From NCBI GenBank assembly GCA_937136425.1, contig CAKZON010000059.1, positions 1 through 56,280 of the forward strand: DNA of 56,280 nt, given 5' to 3'. This document shows positions 8,695-18,100 of the stretch, one piece after another (the stretch's first letter is position 1; each line of letters begins with the position of its first letter). The stretch is from an uncultured Crocinitomix sp. (GTDB taxonomy: Bacteria > Bacteroidota > Bacteroidia > Flavobacteriales_D > Crocinitomicaceae). The position numbers and the translations under genes were made by a program. A model generated the notes under the pieces. It was not told where the DNA came from. It saw only the letters and a list, made by a program, of their open reading frames with translations, and searched no databases.

Positions 8695-10082
8695 TCATTC
8701 ACCAATTTTTGCATCCAAGAAATAGTTGCTTTAGCAACACCTTCATGATATTTTTCGCGTAAATCTCGTCCGTAATTATTAGAATTTAATGAATTAATAT
8801 TCTCCTCCATTGAACTAAAACGAACAAATCCATGGTCTGCCTCTTTAATGACTTGAGCTTGTGCTTTTCCAGGGGCGTGAGAATTCACAATTTCAGCAAT
8901 TTTGTAAACATGATTAGCATTTAATGCCTGAATATCAAACTCACCATACAAAGCTAAAACATGCGATTTCACTTTAAGCCATTCATTCGTTAGTTCAATA
9001 TCTTGAATGGCTGACCAATAAGTATAATGACGGTAAATAAATTGACCATTTTTGAAGGATTCAAGAGTTCCCTCTTCTTTTAACATTGCTGCAATACTGG
9101 GGTTCTTTAATATTTCCTCAGGCGTTTTTTTCTCAATAAACATAGCATACCAAAAAGGTGTAGCGTTACGAATATCTCGTTCAATTTCTGCATAAGGAGT
9201 GTTGAACATTTCTCCTTGCACTCTTGTCAATTCCTGCATATATTCAAACCATGAATTTAAAACTGTTCCATAAGTTATAATTCCTTTGGGTTGAAAATCA
9301 GCCCCTAATACTGGTGCAATTATTCCGCCTATAGAATGTCCAAACAAAAAGATATTGCTAGAATCAATACGCGCATCCGCCTTTAAATTCATATAACCTT
9401 GCCGAAACGCTTCAAGTTCCTCGTTAAAATCTAATTCAAAACACCCTTTATCACAGTCACTATCTCCTATATTGGGTTTTTCAATACGATAAACAGCAAA
9501 ACCATCTTTTACCCAATCATCAATTATTCGCCTAATACTGTGATTAGGATCTGTTGGATATTCGACCGATTGACAAGTATACCCTTGAATATAAAATACA
9601 ACTGGCGGTTTTTCAATGCCGTGGGGTAAATGCAAAATTGAGCGCAATCTATTTCCTTTATAGCTCACCTCTTCATAAAGCACTTCTCCATATTGAGAAA
9701 CTTCCATTGGACGCGCCTCAGCATTGCCTTTTTTTGTTTTTAATTTTCCCTCGCGATAATATTCAATCTCAATATCATCATCTGCCCTTAAATTTGCAAT
9801 AGCATCAAGCACACCACGAACAGAATTTACCTCATATTCATCAATCTTTGTAATAATGTCGCCCGATTCTACGCCCATTTTATCCATTGTTGCATCTGGT
9901 AATACTCTTAAAACATATACACCAATAGTTTCTTTTAAATAGTTGGCTTTAGCTGTCGAATCATCCACAGCCTGGAATGCAATACCTAACGCACCTTTTC
10001 TTTTCAATCCATTTGACTGACCAAATAATCCTCCTGAAAGCAATAGACTAATGATGATAACTGAAATATATTTAGTGTACAT
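8691..10082 (-). CDS. Periplasmic PDZ-domain alpha/beta hydrolase
   Basis: A 463-residue exported protein: signal peptide (about 1-22), PDZ domain (about 30-115; GVYVLRVLPDATMDKMGVES, GDIITKIDEYEV) and an alpha/beta-hydrolase domain (about 135-460). The nucleophile elbow is GHSIGG with Ser250; likely partners are Asp383 (YGEFDIQ) and His417 (ADHGF). It is probably an esterase or peptidase of the periplasm or outer membrane, with the PDZ domain recognising a C-terminal or hydrophobic peptide. It is the first gene of a coupled operon with two unknown exported proteins. Confidence 0.85.
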   Translation of the reverse strand: MYTKYISVIIISLLLSGGLFGQSNGLKRKGALGIAFQAVDDSTAKANYLKETIGVYVLRVLPDATMDKMGVESGDIITKIDEYEVNSVRGVLDAIANLRADDDIEIEYYREGKLKTKKGNAEARPMEVSQYGEVLYEEVSYKGNRLRSILHLPHGIEKPPVVFYIQGYTCQSVEYPTDPNHSIRRIIDDWVKDGFAVYRIEKPNIGDSDCDKGCFELDFNEELEAFRQGYMNLKADARIDSSNIFLFGHSIGGIIAPVLGADFQPKGIITYGTVLNSWFEYMQELTRVQGEMFNTPYAEIERDIRNATPFWYAMFIEKKTPEEILKNPSIAAMLKEEGTLESFKNGQFIYRHYTYWSAIQDIELTNEWLKVKSHVLALYGEFDIQALNANHVYKIAEIVNSHAPGKAQAQVIKEADHGFVRFSSMEENINSLNSNNYGRDLREKYHEGVAKATISWMQKLVNE

Positions 10083-10130
10083 AATTTAGTTTTTACGATT
10101 AGGGAATTGGTACGTGTCATTGGCCATTTG

Positions 10131-11189
10131 TTAATAAATGCTTTCTAATCTTGGTGAAAACCTAGCAGGACAATATTCTCCACATTTTTTGAGCACTTTT
10201 AAAGCTTTTTTCTTCTGCCCTAAATAATAATGTGCCACTGCTGCATATAGTAATAATCCAAAATCATTTTCATACGCCTCCAATCCTTTCTGCATCAAAC
10301 TCAAAGCATCAGCATCTCGTTTGATTCTTAAAAGAGTTGCTCCCATATAATGTCCTTCATCAACATCAAAATCAGTATTAAGAATTTCCTTCACAGTAGC
10401 ATCAAGTTCAGTTGTTTTTTCCATAACATCTAACAACTCCAGCTTCGTACTTAAATTAACGAAACTATTATGCGCCGCAAAACCTCCAAATCCTCCGTTA
10501 ATTGACCTATTTACCCACTCTAACGCTTCTTCCAAATTTGTATTATGCCTTAAACACCATGCTGCTGCATCATTCCAAGCTTCCCAACGATACGTGTTTT
10601 CTCCATTTAATTCATACCGAAATTTTTCAATAGTTGTCTTAATTAAATCAACTGAAATTTTAAACGGAATAACACGATCTCCCCAACTTAAACCCGCAAT
10701 AACACTATTCTCGTTTCGTGCAATAAATGAATACTGTAAATGTTCTGAAAAATTTGCAGTAGAGTCATTTACAGTAGTTTTTAATACAACATCCTCGTCA
10801 GGGTTTAAATAATAACTTCCCCAAAGGTTATTTGGTTGCACAAATAAAAGGGTATGCTCATGACCATTCGGAATAATATGAAAACCGTATTTCCCAGCTT
10901 TTAAAGGTTTACCTTCAATTAAAACGTCTGTATCAAACTCAATTGTTGTATTTTCATTTGCTCCAGCCCTCCAAGCAATTGGTTCGCCATTTTGCGGAAT
11001 TACATTGGAATTATTCCAAACATCTCTGCCTCTTGCAGAAGGGCTGTGATAATCAATTTTGATTTTAGTAACTCCAAGTTGAATTTCTGTTCCAGCAGCC
11101 GGGCTGGCTTCTGGCATTGTTAAATTATGAAATTGGGCGCTTAAGTTAGTATAAACAAAAAAGCATCCCAGTAAGAAAAGGTGTTTCAT
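10131..11189 (-). CDS. Exported DUF2911 protein with TPR-like C-terminus
   Basis: A 352-residue protein with a signal peptide (about 1-18, ending LSAQF). Residues about 25-180 match the DUF2911 pattern: ASPAAGTEIQLGVTKIKIDY, SPSARGRDVW, GEPIAWRAGANENTTIEF, LKAGKYGFHIIP and NLWGSYYLNPDEDVV. The C-terminal half (about 200-352) is helical with TPR-like units (LLLYAAVAHYYLGQKKKALK). DUF2911 proteins are common exported Bacteroidota proteins of unknown function. It stands 48 bases upstream of the PDZ-hydrolase operon gene order on the same strand and may be cotranscribed with it. Confidence 0.85.
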   Translation of the reverse strand: MKHLFLLGCFFVYTNLSAQFHNLTMPEASPAAGTEIQLGVTKIKIDYHSPSARGRDVWNNSNVIPQNGEPIAWRAGANENTTIEFDTDVLIEGKPLKAGKYGFHIIPNGHEHTLLFVQPNNLWGSYYLNPDEDVVLKTTVNDSTANFSEHLQYSFIARNENSVIAGLSWGDRVIPFKISVDLIKTTIEKFRYELNGENTYRWEAWNDAAAWCLRHNTNLEEALEWVNRSINGGFGGFAAHNSFVNLSTKLELLDVMEKTTELDATVKEILNTDFDVDEGHYMGATLLRIKRDADALSLMQKGLEAYENDFGLLLYAAVAHYYLGQKKKALKVLKKCGEYCPARFSPRLESIY

Positions 11190-11203
11190 TTAATAGTTTT
11201 TTA

Positions 11204-11211
11204 CAAACCTA
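11204..11211 (-). promoter_or_regulatory. Candidate -7 promoter box for the DUF2911 gene
   Basis: Minus-strand reading is TAGGTTTG, matching TAnnTTTG, 15 bases before the start codon at 11189. The leader would be very short and no -33 element is evident. Confidence 0.3.
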
Positions 11212-11250
11212 ATCAGCCAAGCCATATTAGATGGGGGTAAAAATTGCTAA

Positions 11251-12159
11251 TTATGAAGCAAGACCTCTTTTTTTCAAGGCTCTTTTTAGATTTTTAGAAT
11301 CAGAAAAACCTACTCGTTCACTTACCTCAGCATATGAAAATCCTTTCAACCGATAAATTTCAGCCTCATCCAACTTTAATTGAATTGAATATTGATAAGG
11401 AGACACTCCATAGAGGTCTTTAAAACTTCTCAGAAAATGAAATTTGGAAAGACAGCTAATTTCCGCCAATGTTTCTAATTGAATCTTATCCAATTTATTA
11501 TCATGAATCCAATCTTTCGCAAGCGAAAGTCTTCTGTAAAGTTCTTCTTGTGTTGTTTTTCTATGCGTTTTTAATTTTACCAACTCTTTATTGATATCCA
11601 ATTGGTCCAATATCAACACCTCTCCTAATTCAGAATAAAACTCAAACAAAGCAATAGCAGATAAGCTTGAATTACGATTAAGGTTATGCAGTTTTTGCTC
11701 TAGAAATCTACCAGCCAAACTACTTTTTGTTCTATTAACCTTATGCGTAAAAGCTACTTTTTGATTGGGTGCATTCCCTTCTAGTATTTGATCAGTACCG
11801 GCAGTTAATTTTTCTAGGGCGCCTTGCATAATATCTAACGGAGGGTAAATACAAACCCCTTGCGTATTTTCTTTTGAATTGACATCAATTATAACATCTT
11901 CCTCCTCATTAAGAATAAAATATTGCCCTGATTTAACGGAATAATTTTGATTAGCAATTCGATAATTCTCTTCACCATTTACCACATATTTTATTGACAG
12001 TGGAGAAGCTGTATGCTCTTTATAAAAACTATTTAAAGATGACATTACAAATTTACTTGGACCAAAATCAGTAAGATGTTCAGCCTGAATATTTTTGATA
12101 TATGTGGTTTCTCCTCCCATTAGGTTAATAAAGATATGAAAAGGCATTGCTTCTACCAT
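11251..12159 (-). CDS. AraC-family transcriptional regulator
   Basis: A 302-residue regulator. The C-terminal about 100 residues form the AraC DNA-binding domain (KIQLETLAEISCLSKFHFLR, SFKDLYGVSPYQY, EAEIYRLKGFSYAEVSERVG, FSDSKNLKRALKK). The N-terminal part looks like a cupin-type sensing domain (VVNGEENYRIANQNYSVKSG, YFILNEEEDVIID). The second HTH ends abnormally early and lacks the usual GxxPxxY tail after it, ending at KKRGLAS. The true start may be the internal Met14 (12120), as the first residues fit no domain. It lies back to back with the LytTR regulator gene at 12275. Confidence 0.85.
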   Translation of the reverse strand: MVEAMPFHIFINLMGGETTYIKNIQAEHLTDFGPSKFVMSSLNSFYKEHTASPLSIKYVVNGEENYRIANQNYSVKSGQYFILNEEEDVIIDVNSKENTQGVCIYPPLDIMQGALEKLTAGTDQILEGNAPNQKVAFTHKVNRTKSSLAGRFLEQKLHNLNRNSSLSAIALFEFYSELGEVLILDQLDINKELVKLKTHRKTTQEELYRRLSLAKDWIHDNKLDKIQLETLAEISCLSKFHFLRSFKDLYGVSPYQYSIQLKLDEAEIYRLKGFSYAEVSERVGFSDSKNLKRALKKRGLAS

Positions 12160-12274
12160 TTCATTTTAGTTTTACGGCTATATAGATAGATGGGCGTGTA
12201 ATACAAATGGTAAAAAGATAATTGTTTCATTAAATTGAACACAATAGTAATGTCAATTTCATTACCTTTATTAT

Positions 12275-12949
12275 ATGAATGCTCTAATTATTGATGATGA
12301 AGAACCTGCTATAAAAATTCTTCAAAATTTTGCTGCAAAAGTTCCATTTCTCAATATTGATTTAGCAACTACCAACGCTTTGGAAGGAATTCAGTTTTTA
12401 AGTTCGAATAAGGTAGATCTTATTTTACTTGACATTGAAATGCCAGACATTTCAGGAATTGAATTTGTTAAGAGTTTAAATCATAAACCTTTAATAATAT
12501 TTACTACCGCATATGAGGAGTATGCTTTAAAAGGGTATGAATTAGATATTACAGACTATTTATTAAAACCAATTCGTTTTGAACGATTTCTAAAAGCTGT
12601 GAATAAAGCAAATGCCCTGTGTACATCTTCGTCTGCACAGCCAGAATTGGATCATGTTTATGTAAAGTCAGAATACCAAACAATTAAGATTTTATTTAAA
12701 GACATCTTATATATTGAAGGCTTAAAGGATTATGTGAAAATACATACTACTGAAAAAACAATTATTACGCGTTTAAATGTTAAAGGAATACATTCAAAAT
12801 TACCCTCAAATAAATTTGTTAGAGTTCATAGGTCATTTATCGTTTCGCTTTCAAAAATAAACGCCTTTCAAAAACAACAAATTCGAATTGGCAATACGGA
12901 AATTCCTATTGGAGATGCTTATAGCAGTGAATTTCAAAAGTATCTTTAA
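12275..12949 (+). CDS. LytTR-type response regulator
   Basis: A 224-residue two-domain regulator. Receiver domain, residues 1-115: acidic pair Asp7/Asp8, phosphoacceptor Asp53 (LLDIEMPD), Thr77-Thr78 and Lys98 (LLKP). C-terminal LytTR DNA-binding domain, about 125-224: EYQTIKILFKDILYIEGLKD, YVKIHTTEK, FVRVHRSFIV. It should be phosphorylated by a LytS/YehU-type kinase; one is encoded at 15756 after three exported-protein genes in the same direction. A likely role is control of the enclosed genes. Confidence 0.93.
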   Translation: MNALIIDDEEPAIKILQNFAAKVPFLNIDLATTNALEGIQFLSSNKVDLILLDIEMPDISGIEFVKSLNHKPLIIFTTAYEEYALKGYELDITDYLLKPIRFERFLKAVNKANALCTSSSAQPELDHVYVKSEYQTIKILFKDILYIEGLKDYVKIHTTEKTIITRLNVKGIHSKLPSNKFVRVHRSFIVSLSKINAFQKQQIRIGNTEIPIGDAYSSEFQKYL

Positions 12950-13066
12950 CTCTTATTTGTATACACTTTTACATCATTAGTATACACATTAATCTCCCCC
13001 GTATACTCTTCTAATTTAACGTGGGGGTAATCATTATTTTGATCGTCTTTTTAATAAATCATATAC

Positions 13067-13906
13067 ATGAAAAATAAAAAGATAATTCTGGGCACCTTAA
13101 GTTTGCTTCTTCTAACAGCCACAAGTTGCAAAAAAAATAAAGGTACAATTAACGAGGGTACCGATCCTAATTTTAAAATTGTTGTAAACAACGATAAAGG
13201 ATTGAAAAAATACAATCGAAAAGTAGTTGTATTTGGAATTGACATTTACGCCGCACCAAAAGTAGAGGACAAAAAACTACTTCATACGGCAAATGTTATG
13301 GCACAATATCTTGACAATGATGAAGATGGAACTGTAGACAATCAATTAGTGGTAGACAAGATGATTGAGAACAAAGCTTTTATGTTTTTATGGAAAAAAA
13401 GTGGAGATAAAAAGCTATTTCCTCCAAATGGGCGTCAAGGTCAAGACTTGGGTAATGATGAAACGCATCCCAATTATGTTGCAAGCGGTAAGACAGGAAC
13501 CTTCGACGCTTCACTTGAAGAAGTTTTGCATTTAATTACACATGTAGGTTATGCAAATGCTTATCCAGAAATATTTGGAGAAACTAAAGGAACAAAACTC
13601 AGTAACGCCATGGATATTGCGAGAGGGGGTTCTTTTGACAAAATACCATCAAGTTATCCAGAAGGGGCCTGGTATACTTACAACGATAAAACATGTAACT
13701 ACAGCTGCATGGTAACAGAATATCACTACTGGGCCTTAACATCTTTATTGGGCGCTCAAGAAAATAGACTAGCAGATATAGAGCAAGAATGGAAGCTAAA
13801 TACAGATGAAAAAGTTACCGCTCAAGATATTGCCGTTTACGAATTATTAACCGATCCAATTTATAAATGTCCAACTGTTTTACCTGATGGAACATATAAG
13901 CATTAA
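13067..13906 (+). CDS. Lipoprotein with Ca-loop motif, paralogue of next gene
   Basis: A 279-residue lipoprotein: signal with lipobox ending at Cys21 (LLTATSCKK). At about 83-91 DNDEDGTVDN resembles a DxDxDG calcium-binding loop. Around 151-159 EEVLHLITH gives an H-x3-H pair, followed by GYANAYP; near 210-219 there is C-x3-C-x4-E (CNYSCMVTEYHYW). These could make a metal site, but I cannot name the family and no HExxH is present. The same blocks occur in the next gene, four bases downstream. Likely function: surface or periplasmic metal-binding protein or peptidase-like enzyme (inference). Confidence 0.75.
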   Translation: MKNKKIILGTLSLLLLTATSCKKNKGTINEGTDPNFKIVVNNDKGLKKYNRKVVVFGIDIYAAPKVEDKKLLHTANVMAQYLDNDEDGTVDNQLVVDKMIENKAFMFLWKKSGDKKLFPPNGRQGQDLGNDETHPNYVASGKTGTFDASLEEVLHLITHVGYANAYPEIFGETKGTKLSNAMDIARGGSFDKIPSSYPEGAWYTYNDKTCNYSCMVTEYHYWALTSLLGAQENRLADIEQEWKLNTDEKVTAQDIAVYELLTDPIYKCPTVLPDGTYKH

Positions 13907-13910
13907 CAAT

Positions 13911-14996
13911 ATGAAAAATATAATTTTAGCAGTTGCAGCCTTAGCAACATCCTCAACTTTTGGTCAAAATATCGTTTGTTTTGATATTGAAGCAAATCCC
14001 ACACCAGACGACCCTGCCTTAGCATTATTTACAAAGTATATTGATGTTTTTGGAATTGGCATATTTGCCGAATCATCAATCTCAGACGAAAAAGTAAAAC
14101 ATACTGCAGCAATTTTTGCAGAATGGATCGACAATGATGAAGATGGCGTAGTAGATGATCCTTTAGTTTACGCAGAACTTATTGATCGAGAAGCTTTAAT
14201 GCCTATTTTTTCAAATGAAGGTTCACCCGCGGAAAATGCCTTTTTTGACAATTATGAAGGGGAAGGTGTAGGAGCCGTTTTATATGAAGGGGAAATTATA
14301 ACTACAAGACCATTGACTGATCAATTTGATGCGACACTTGAAGAAAATTTGCACACAATAAGCTCAATTGGATATGCAAACGCATATCCCCTAGCCTTTG
14401 CTGAAGGAGAAACAGATAATTCCTTTTTAACCGTTGCAATGGACACGGCAAGAGGAGGGCATTTCGTTGCTATTCCTGGAACTTACCCTGAAAGTGCTTG
14501 GTATCATTACAATGATGAGACATGCGAATACAACTGTATGGCAACCGAGTATTTTTATTGGGGGCTAACATCAATGCTAGGCATTCAGAATTACGGTGAA
14601 AGATGTGACTGGATTGCAGAAGAATGGGAAGCCTGTACAGCAACAGAATTTGAAATAATGGATACCGCACTATTTAATTTATTTAGTGAACCACTTTATA
14701 ATATTCCAACAAGTGCTCCAGACGGTAATTATTGCCCTGACAACCTTAGCTTAAAAGAGCAAACTGCTCCTAATTTTATCAAGGTCTCTCCTAACCCAGC
14801 ATCCTCAATCATAACAATACAATTAAATGAAATTGAATTTGAAAACATTGTAATTTACAATCAGCTGGGTTCTCGTGTACATGTGGAAAACATTACCAAT
14901 AAAACAACGTCAATTAATATTGAACATCTACCACTAGGGGTTTATTATCTCGCAACTTCGCGTACAAATCAAAAAATTAAAATCATTAAAAATTAA
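13911..14996 (+). CDS. T9SS-exported paralogue of the upstream lipoprotein
   Basis: A 361-residue protein starting at ATG 13911 (the longer frame from 13887 would overlap the upstream gene and lacks a clean signal peptide). Signal peptide about 1-19 (LATSSTFGQ). The central domain parallels the upstream protein block by block: DNDEDGVVDD, LEENLHTISSIGYANAYP, MDTARGGHF, CEYNCMATEYFYW. The second His of the H-x3-H pair is Ser here, so if it is a metal site the two copies differ. The C-terminal about 75 residues are a T9SS type A sorting domain (VSPNPASS, LPLGVYYLA). So one copy is lipid-anchored and the other goes through T9SS. Confidence 0.8.
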   Translation: MKNIILAVAALATSSTFGQNIVCFDIEANPTPDDPALALFTKYIDVFGIGIFAESSISDEKVKHTAAIFAEWIDNDEDGVVDDPLVYAELIDREALMPIFSNEGSPAENAFFDNYEGEGVGAVLYEGEIITTRPLTDQFDATLEENLHTISSIGYANAYPLAFAEGETDNSFLTVAMDTARGGHFVAIPGTYPESAWYHYNDETCEYNCMATEYFYWGLTSMLGIQNYGERCDWIAEEWEACTATEFEIMDTALFNLFSEPLYNIPTSAPDGNYCPDNLSLKEQTAPNFIKVSPNPASSIITIQLNEIEFENIVIYNQLGSRVHVENITNKTTSINIEHLPLGVYYLATSRTNQKIKIIKN

Positions 14997-15000
14997 AATT

Positions 15001-15672
15001 ATGGAACGTAAAGATTTTTTAAAGAAAAGTGCAATGGGACTTGGTGCTATAGTTGCCATTCCAACAGTAATTGGAGCTTGCAAAAAAGATGATCCCACAG
15101 CATGTGCCGTTTCTCCGACAGAGGTTGTAGGCCCATTTCCGCACAAAACTCCTGCTGAAGTAGTGAATGAAAATATCGTTGGAGACCGAACTGGAATTCC
15201 GCTTTTAATCAATTTTAAAATTCAAAATGTAAACAATAATTGTGGCCCCTTAGCAGGTGCTTTTGTAGACATTTGGCAATGTGACGCTAAAGGTAATTAC
15301 TCAGAATATAGCGGACAGATAGACGGCGACTTTACTGGGCAACACTTTTTAAGAGGGAGGCAAACTTCAGATGTTAATGGTGACGCCTCGTTTATTAGCA
15401 TTTATCCAGGATGGTACCCAGGTAGAGCACCGCATTTGCATGTTGAAGTTTTAACTTCATCTGGAACCTCCTTATTAGTAACACAGGTTGCTTTTCCAGA
15501 AGATATATCTAAAACAGTTTATGGTACAACCGGCTATAATGGCGAATTTGACACAAAAAATAAAAAGGATGGCGAATTTAAAAATTCATTGGCTTTAAAC
15601 ATGGCTGATTCTGTTTCTGGTAATGTAACTGACGGCTATACGCTAATAAAAACAATTAAGGTTAATGCGTAA
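15001..15672 (+). CDS. Intradiol ring-cleavage dioxygenase-like lipoprotein
   Basis: A 223-residue protein beginning four bases after the previous stop. The N-terminus (ERKDFLKKSAMGLGA) is Tat-like but has RK rather than RR, and is followed by a lipobox with Cys27 (VIGAC). The rest matches the catalytic domain of protocatechuate/catechol dioxygenases: GPFP, VDIWQCDAKGNYSEYSG, FLRGRQTSD, IYPGWYPGRAPHLHVEV. Likely Fe(III) ligands are Tyr100, Tyr139, His145 and His147, with Arg142 nearby; all are present, so it could be active. Such exported relatives are known, with poorly defined substrates. Context places it in the two-component-enclosed cluster. Confidence 0.88.
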   Translation: MERKDFLKKSAMGLGAIVAIPTVIGACKKDDPTACAVSPTEVVGPFPHKTPAEVVNENIVGDRTGIPLLINFKIQNVNNNCGPLAGAFVDIWQCDAKGNYSEYSGQIDGDFTGQHFLRGRQTSDVNGDASFISIYPGWYPGRAPHLHVEVLTSSGTSLLVTQVAFPEDISKTVYGTTGYNGEFDTKNKKDGEFKNSLALNMADSVSGNVTDGYTLIKTIKVNA

Positions 15673-15755
15673 AAGGGGCTTTAGGATTGCGTTATCATTA
15701 TAAATAACTTCTTTTAGTTTAACTTAGTTGATAGTTAATGCTAATTCAATAAAAA

Positions 15756-16775
15756 ATGAATAAAAGGTTAAATATTCTCATTCATATTGTATGCTGGGTA
15801 GTATTACTTCATTTATTGTTTGACATTGTTGGACTTTATTATTCATTTCATGAGTTGTTTATTGAAAGAAATAGAATTATTGATGACGCTTTTCTGCTCA
15901 TCCCCTTATTAATTGCATTGTTTTATACAAATAGTCATTTCTTGGTTGTAAGGCTGCTATCAAAGAAAAAAGTACTGTATTATACAATTGGGTTAATCGT
16001 ACTTTACACAGTTTTTCTGTTATTAGGATATGCTATTATTTCATTATTTATTGAATCAGGCTTTTTATTCAGAATAAACAAACGAGATTTCATTGATATT
16101 TTAATTTTTGCTGGCTTAACAACAATTGGAATTAGTACCAGCGTTGGTTTAATAAAAATAGTACAAGAGAATAGTCTCAATAAAAAAAGGGCTGAGGAAG
16201 AACAGAAGAAAGCAGAACTAAATTATCTATCCTCACAAGTAAATCCGCATTTCCTTTTTAATACACTAAATGCAATTTATTATACGGCAACGGAAGAAAA
16301 TGCGCCCAAAACTACAGAAGCTATTTTAAGGTTGTCAGAAATAATGCGCTATCCGATTAACGAAGGGATGCATTTGAGTAATCCCGTTTCAAAAGAAATT
16401 GATTTTATTCGTGATTATATTGAACTCCAAAAAATACGCTTAGGAACAACGTTTCCAGTCAAATTTATTGTTGAACAAGATGCTCAAGATATTCAATTGG
16501 CACCATTCTTATTTATGCCCTTAATTGAAAATGCTTTCAAATATGGTGTTAGTAGAGACAATCCCAAACCAATTGACATTCATTTAACTGTCACCAACAA
16601 AAAGGTTCGATTATACGTCAAAAACTATAAAACGGTCTCTGAAGAAACTATTTCTAATGAAATTGGAATAACAAATTTAAAACAAAGGCTTGGCCTTGTT
16701 TATGCTGAAAAAAGTGTTTTAACTATTGTAGATAATGACGACATTTACACCGCCCAATTGGAAATTCACTTATAA
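15756..16775 (+). CDS. LytS/YehU-type sensor histidine kinase
   Basis: A 339-residue membrane kinase with four hydrophobic segments (about 8-30, 43-68, 73-98, 113-133), a short coiled linker, and the His_kinase domain with NPHFLFNTLNAIYY (phospho-His165). The ATPase part has the N-box LIENAFKYGV (Asn259) and the late motif GITNLKQRLGLVY. There is no large periplasmic sensor, so it may sense through its membrane part or a partner. It is the natural partner of the LytTR regulator at 12275; the three enclosed genes run in the same direction with gaps of 117, 4, 4 and 83 bases. Confidence 0.92.
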   Translation: MNKRLNILIHIVCWVVLLHLLFDIVGLYYSFHELFIERNRIIDDAFLLIPLLIALFYTNSHFLVVRLLSKKKVLYYTIGLIVLYTVFLLLGYAIISLFIESGFLFRINKRDFIDILIFAGLTTIGISTSVGLIKIVQENSLNKKRAEEEQKKAELNYLSSQVNPHFLFNTLNAIYYTATEENAPKTTEAILRLSEIMRYPINEGMHLSNPVSKEIDFIRDYIELQKIRLGTTFPVKFIVEQDAQDIQLAPFLFMPLIENAFKYGVSRDNPKPIDIHLTVTNKKVRLYVKNYKTVSEETISNEIGITNLKQRLGLVYAEKSVLTIVDNDDIYTAQLEIHL

Positions 16776-16846
16776 GTGATCTAAACTCTAAATAATGCTG
16801 TAGGTTTGATGATGGATCACATAAAACATAATTTGATTAAATTGCT

Positions 16847-18100
16847 TTAAGTTTTAACCAATCGCTTAATCTGAGATTGCTCTCCATCAATCACTAAAGA
16901 GACTAAATAGATTCCACTTGGAATGCCTTCTAAATTTATTGTTGTCGACATTTGTTTCCCTGCCCCTAAATTATAATTAGCAATTTCTTTTCCGGTTAAA
17001 TTTGAAATCACAAGATTCACCTCTTGCAATGTTCCCAGTAGCAAGTCTACTGTAAACTCATCTTGAGTTGGGTTTGGATGTATCGAAAATTCTGAAATCA
17101 TATTTTCACCGATTCCATGAACATCTATGTCTCCTACAATGTAAACTTCAGATTGAAACGTACAACCACTTGAATCACTTACGATAACTTTATAAAAACC
17201 ATCTTCTACATAAGTATAAGTTTGTTCATTTGCCCCATCAATTATTTCGTCATCAAGATACCATTGATAGGTTAAAGCAAGCTCAGTAGTCAAAATACCA
17301 TCTTCGTCAGTTATTGTTGGATTAATAGGTATTAACTCCACACTTACATCATCTATATAATAGTATGAATGTCTTTTAAAATCAATTGTTGGTAAGGTTT
17401 CATCAAATGGTATCACTACAATAGATTCCGTTTCGTCATTATCATAAAAATTTCCAATAATAATATACTCGGCTGCAGATTCTGCAATAAAACAACCACT
17501 AATACTTACCCACTCATTAGTTTCTGTTATAATAGTTGTTTCATTTACCTGAGGTGTAAAAGGTAAAGACCCTTTATTTACAATCCCGTCAATGGCGAAC
17601 TCACTAATAATTGTATCTGAAAAGTACATTCCTAGATTATTGGAGGCAAAAATCATACTATCACCAAGGCTTGCCCAAAACTCGACAGCATATGTTTTAC
17701 CTATCTCTAATGGCTCCAATAATTTCACCTGCAAATACTCCCGATATCCATCAAAACATGTAGGGTTACCACAGCCTGTAAAAGTGTTATTATAAAGATA
17801 AATTCCCCCCATAATCTCGCCGGTTCTAGGTAATTGAGTTCCTTCAGAGGCATAGTGCGTTGAAAAAGTACTGGTATAGCAACTATTTTCAACATAATTA
17901 TTAAAAGCATCACTCGTACCACCGGTGGCATATTTCCAATCATCAATATAGTTTGAAAACTGAGTAGCATTTGCCAATATGCCACATTCCAATGTACCAT
18001 AATTCTCAAAACTAGGATTGGTAACGAGATTTTGCCCCAATAAATTCGACTTAAAAAAGAGCAATATTAATACACTTATAAAAAAATTAAATTTTGTCAT
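16847..18100 (-). CDS. T9SS-exported protein, carbohydrate-binding-like N-terminus
   Basis: A 417-residue exported protein: signal peptide (about 1-22, ending LLGQ), then a beta-sandwich-like domain starting LVTNPSFENYG and passing GYREYLQVKLLEPLEIGKTY, AVEFWASLGD, a pattern common in carbohydrate-binding or adhesion domains of secreted Bacteroidota proteins. Near 250 is YYYIDDVSVELIPI. An Ig-like segment (ALTYQWYLDDEIIDG) follows, then a T9SS type A sorting domain at the C-terminus (IHPNPTQDEFTVD, IPSGIYLVSLVIDG). Probably a cell-surface or secreted adhesin; ligand unknown. It converges with the kinase gene. Confidence 0.8.
   Translation of the reverse strand: MTKFNFFISVLILLFFKSNLLGQNLVTNPSFENYGTLECGILANATQFSNYIDDWKYATGGTSDAFNNYVENSCYTSTFSTHYASEGTQLPRTGEIMGGIYLYNNTFTGCGNPTCFDGYREYLQVKLLEPLEIGKTYAVEFWASLGDSMIFASNNLGMYFSDTIISEFAIDGIVNKGSLPFTPQVNETTIITETNEWVSISGCFIAESAAEYIIIGNFYDNDETESIVVIPFDETLPTIDFKRHSYYYIDDVSVELIPINPTITDEDGILTTELALTYQWYLDDEIIDGANEQTYTYVEDGFYKVIVSDSSGCTFQSEVYIVGDIDVHGIGENMISEFSIHPNPTQDEFTVDLLLGTLQEVNLVISNLTGKEIANYNLGAGKQMSTTINLEGIPSGIYLVSLVIDGEQSQIKRLVKT

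Noticed and set aside
9554..9802. 82-codon plus-strand frame inside the PDZ-hydrolase gene
   Set aside because: Shadow of a well supported gene on the opposite strand.
16774..16820. Terminator between the kinase and the T9SS gene
   Set aside because: Only a 6-base pairing (gtgatc/gatcac) with a 32-base loop.
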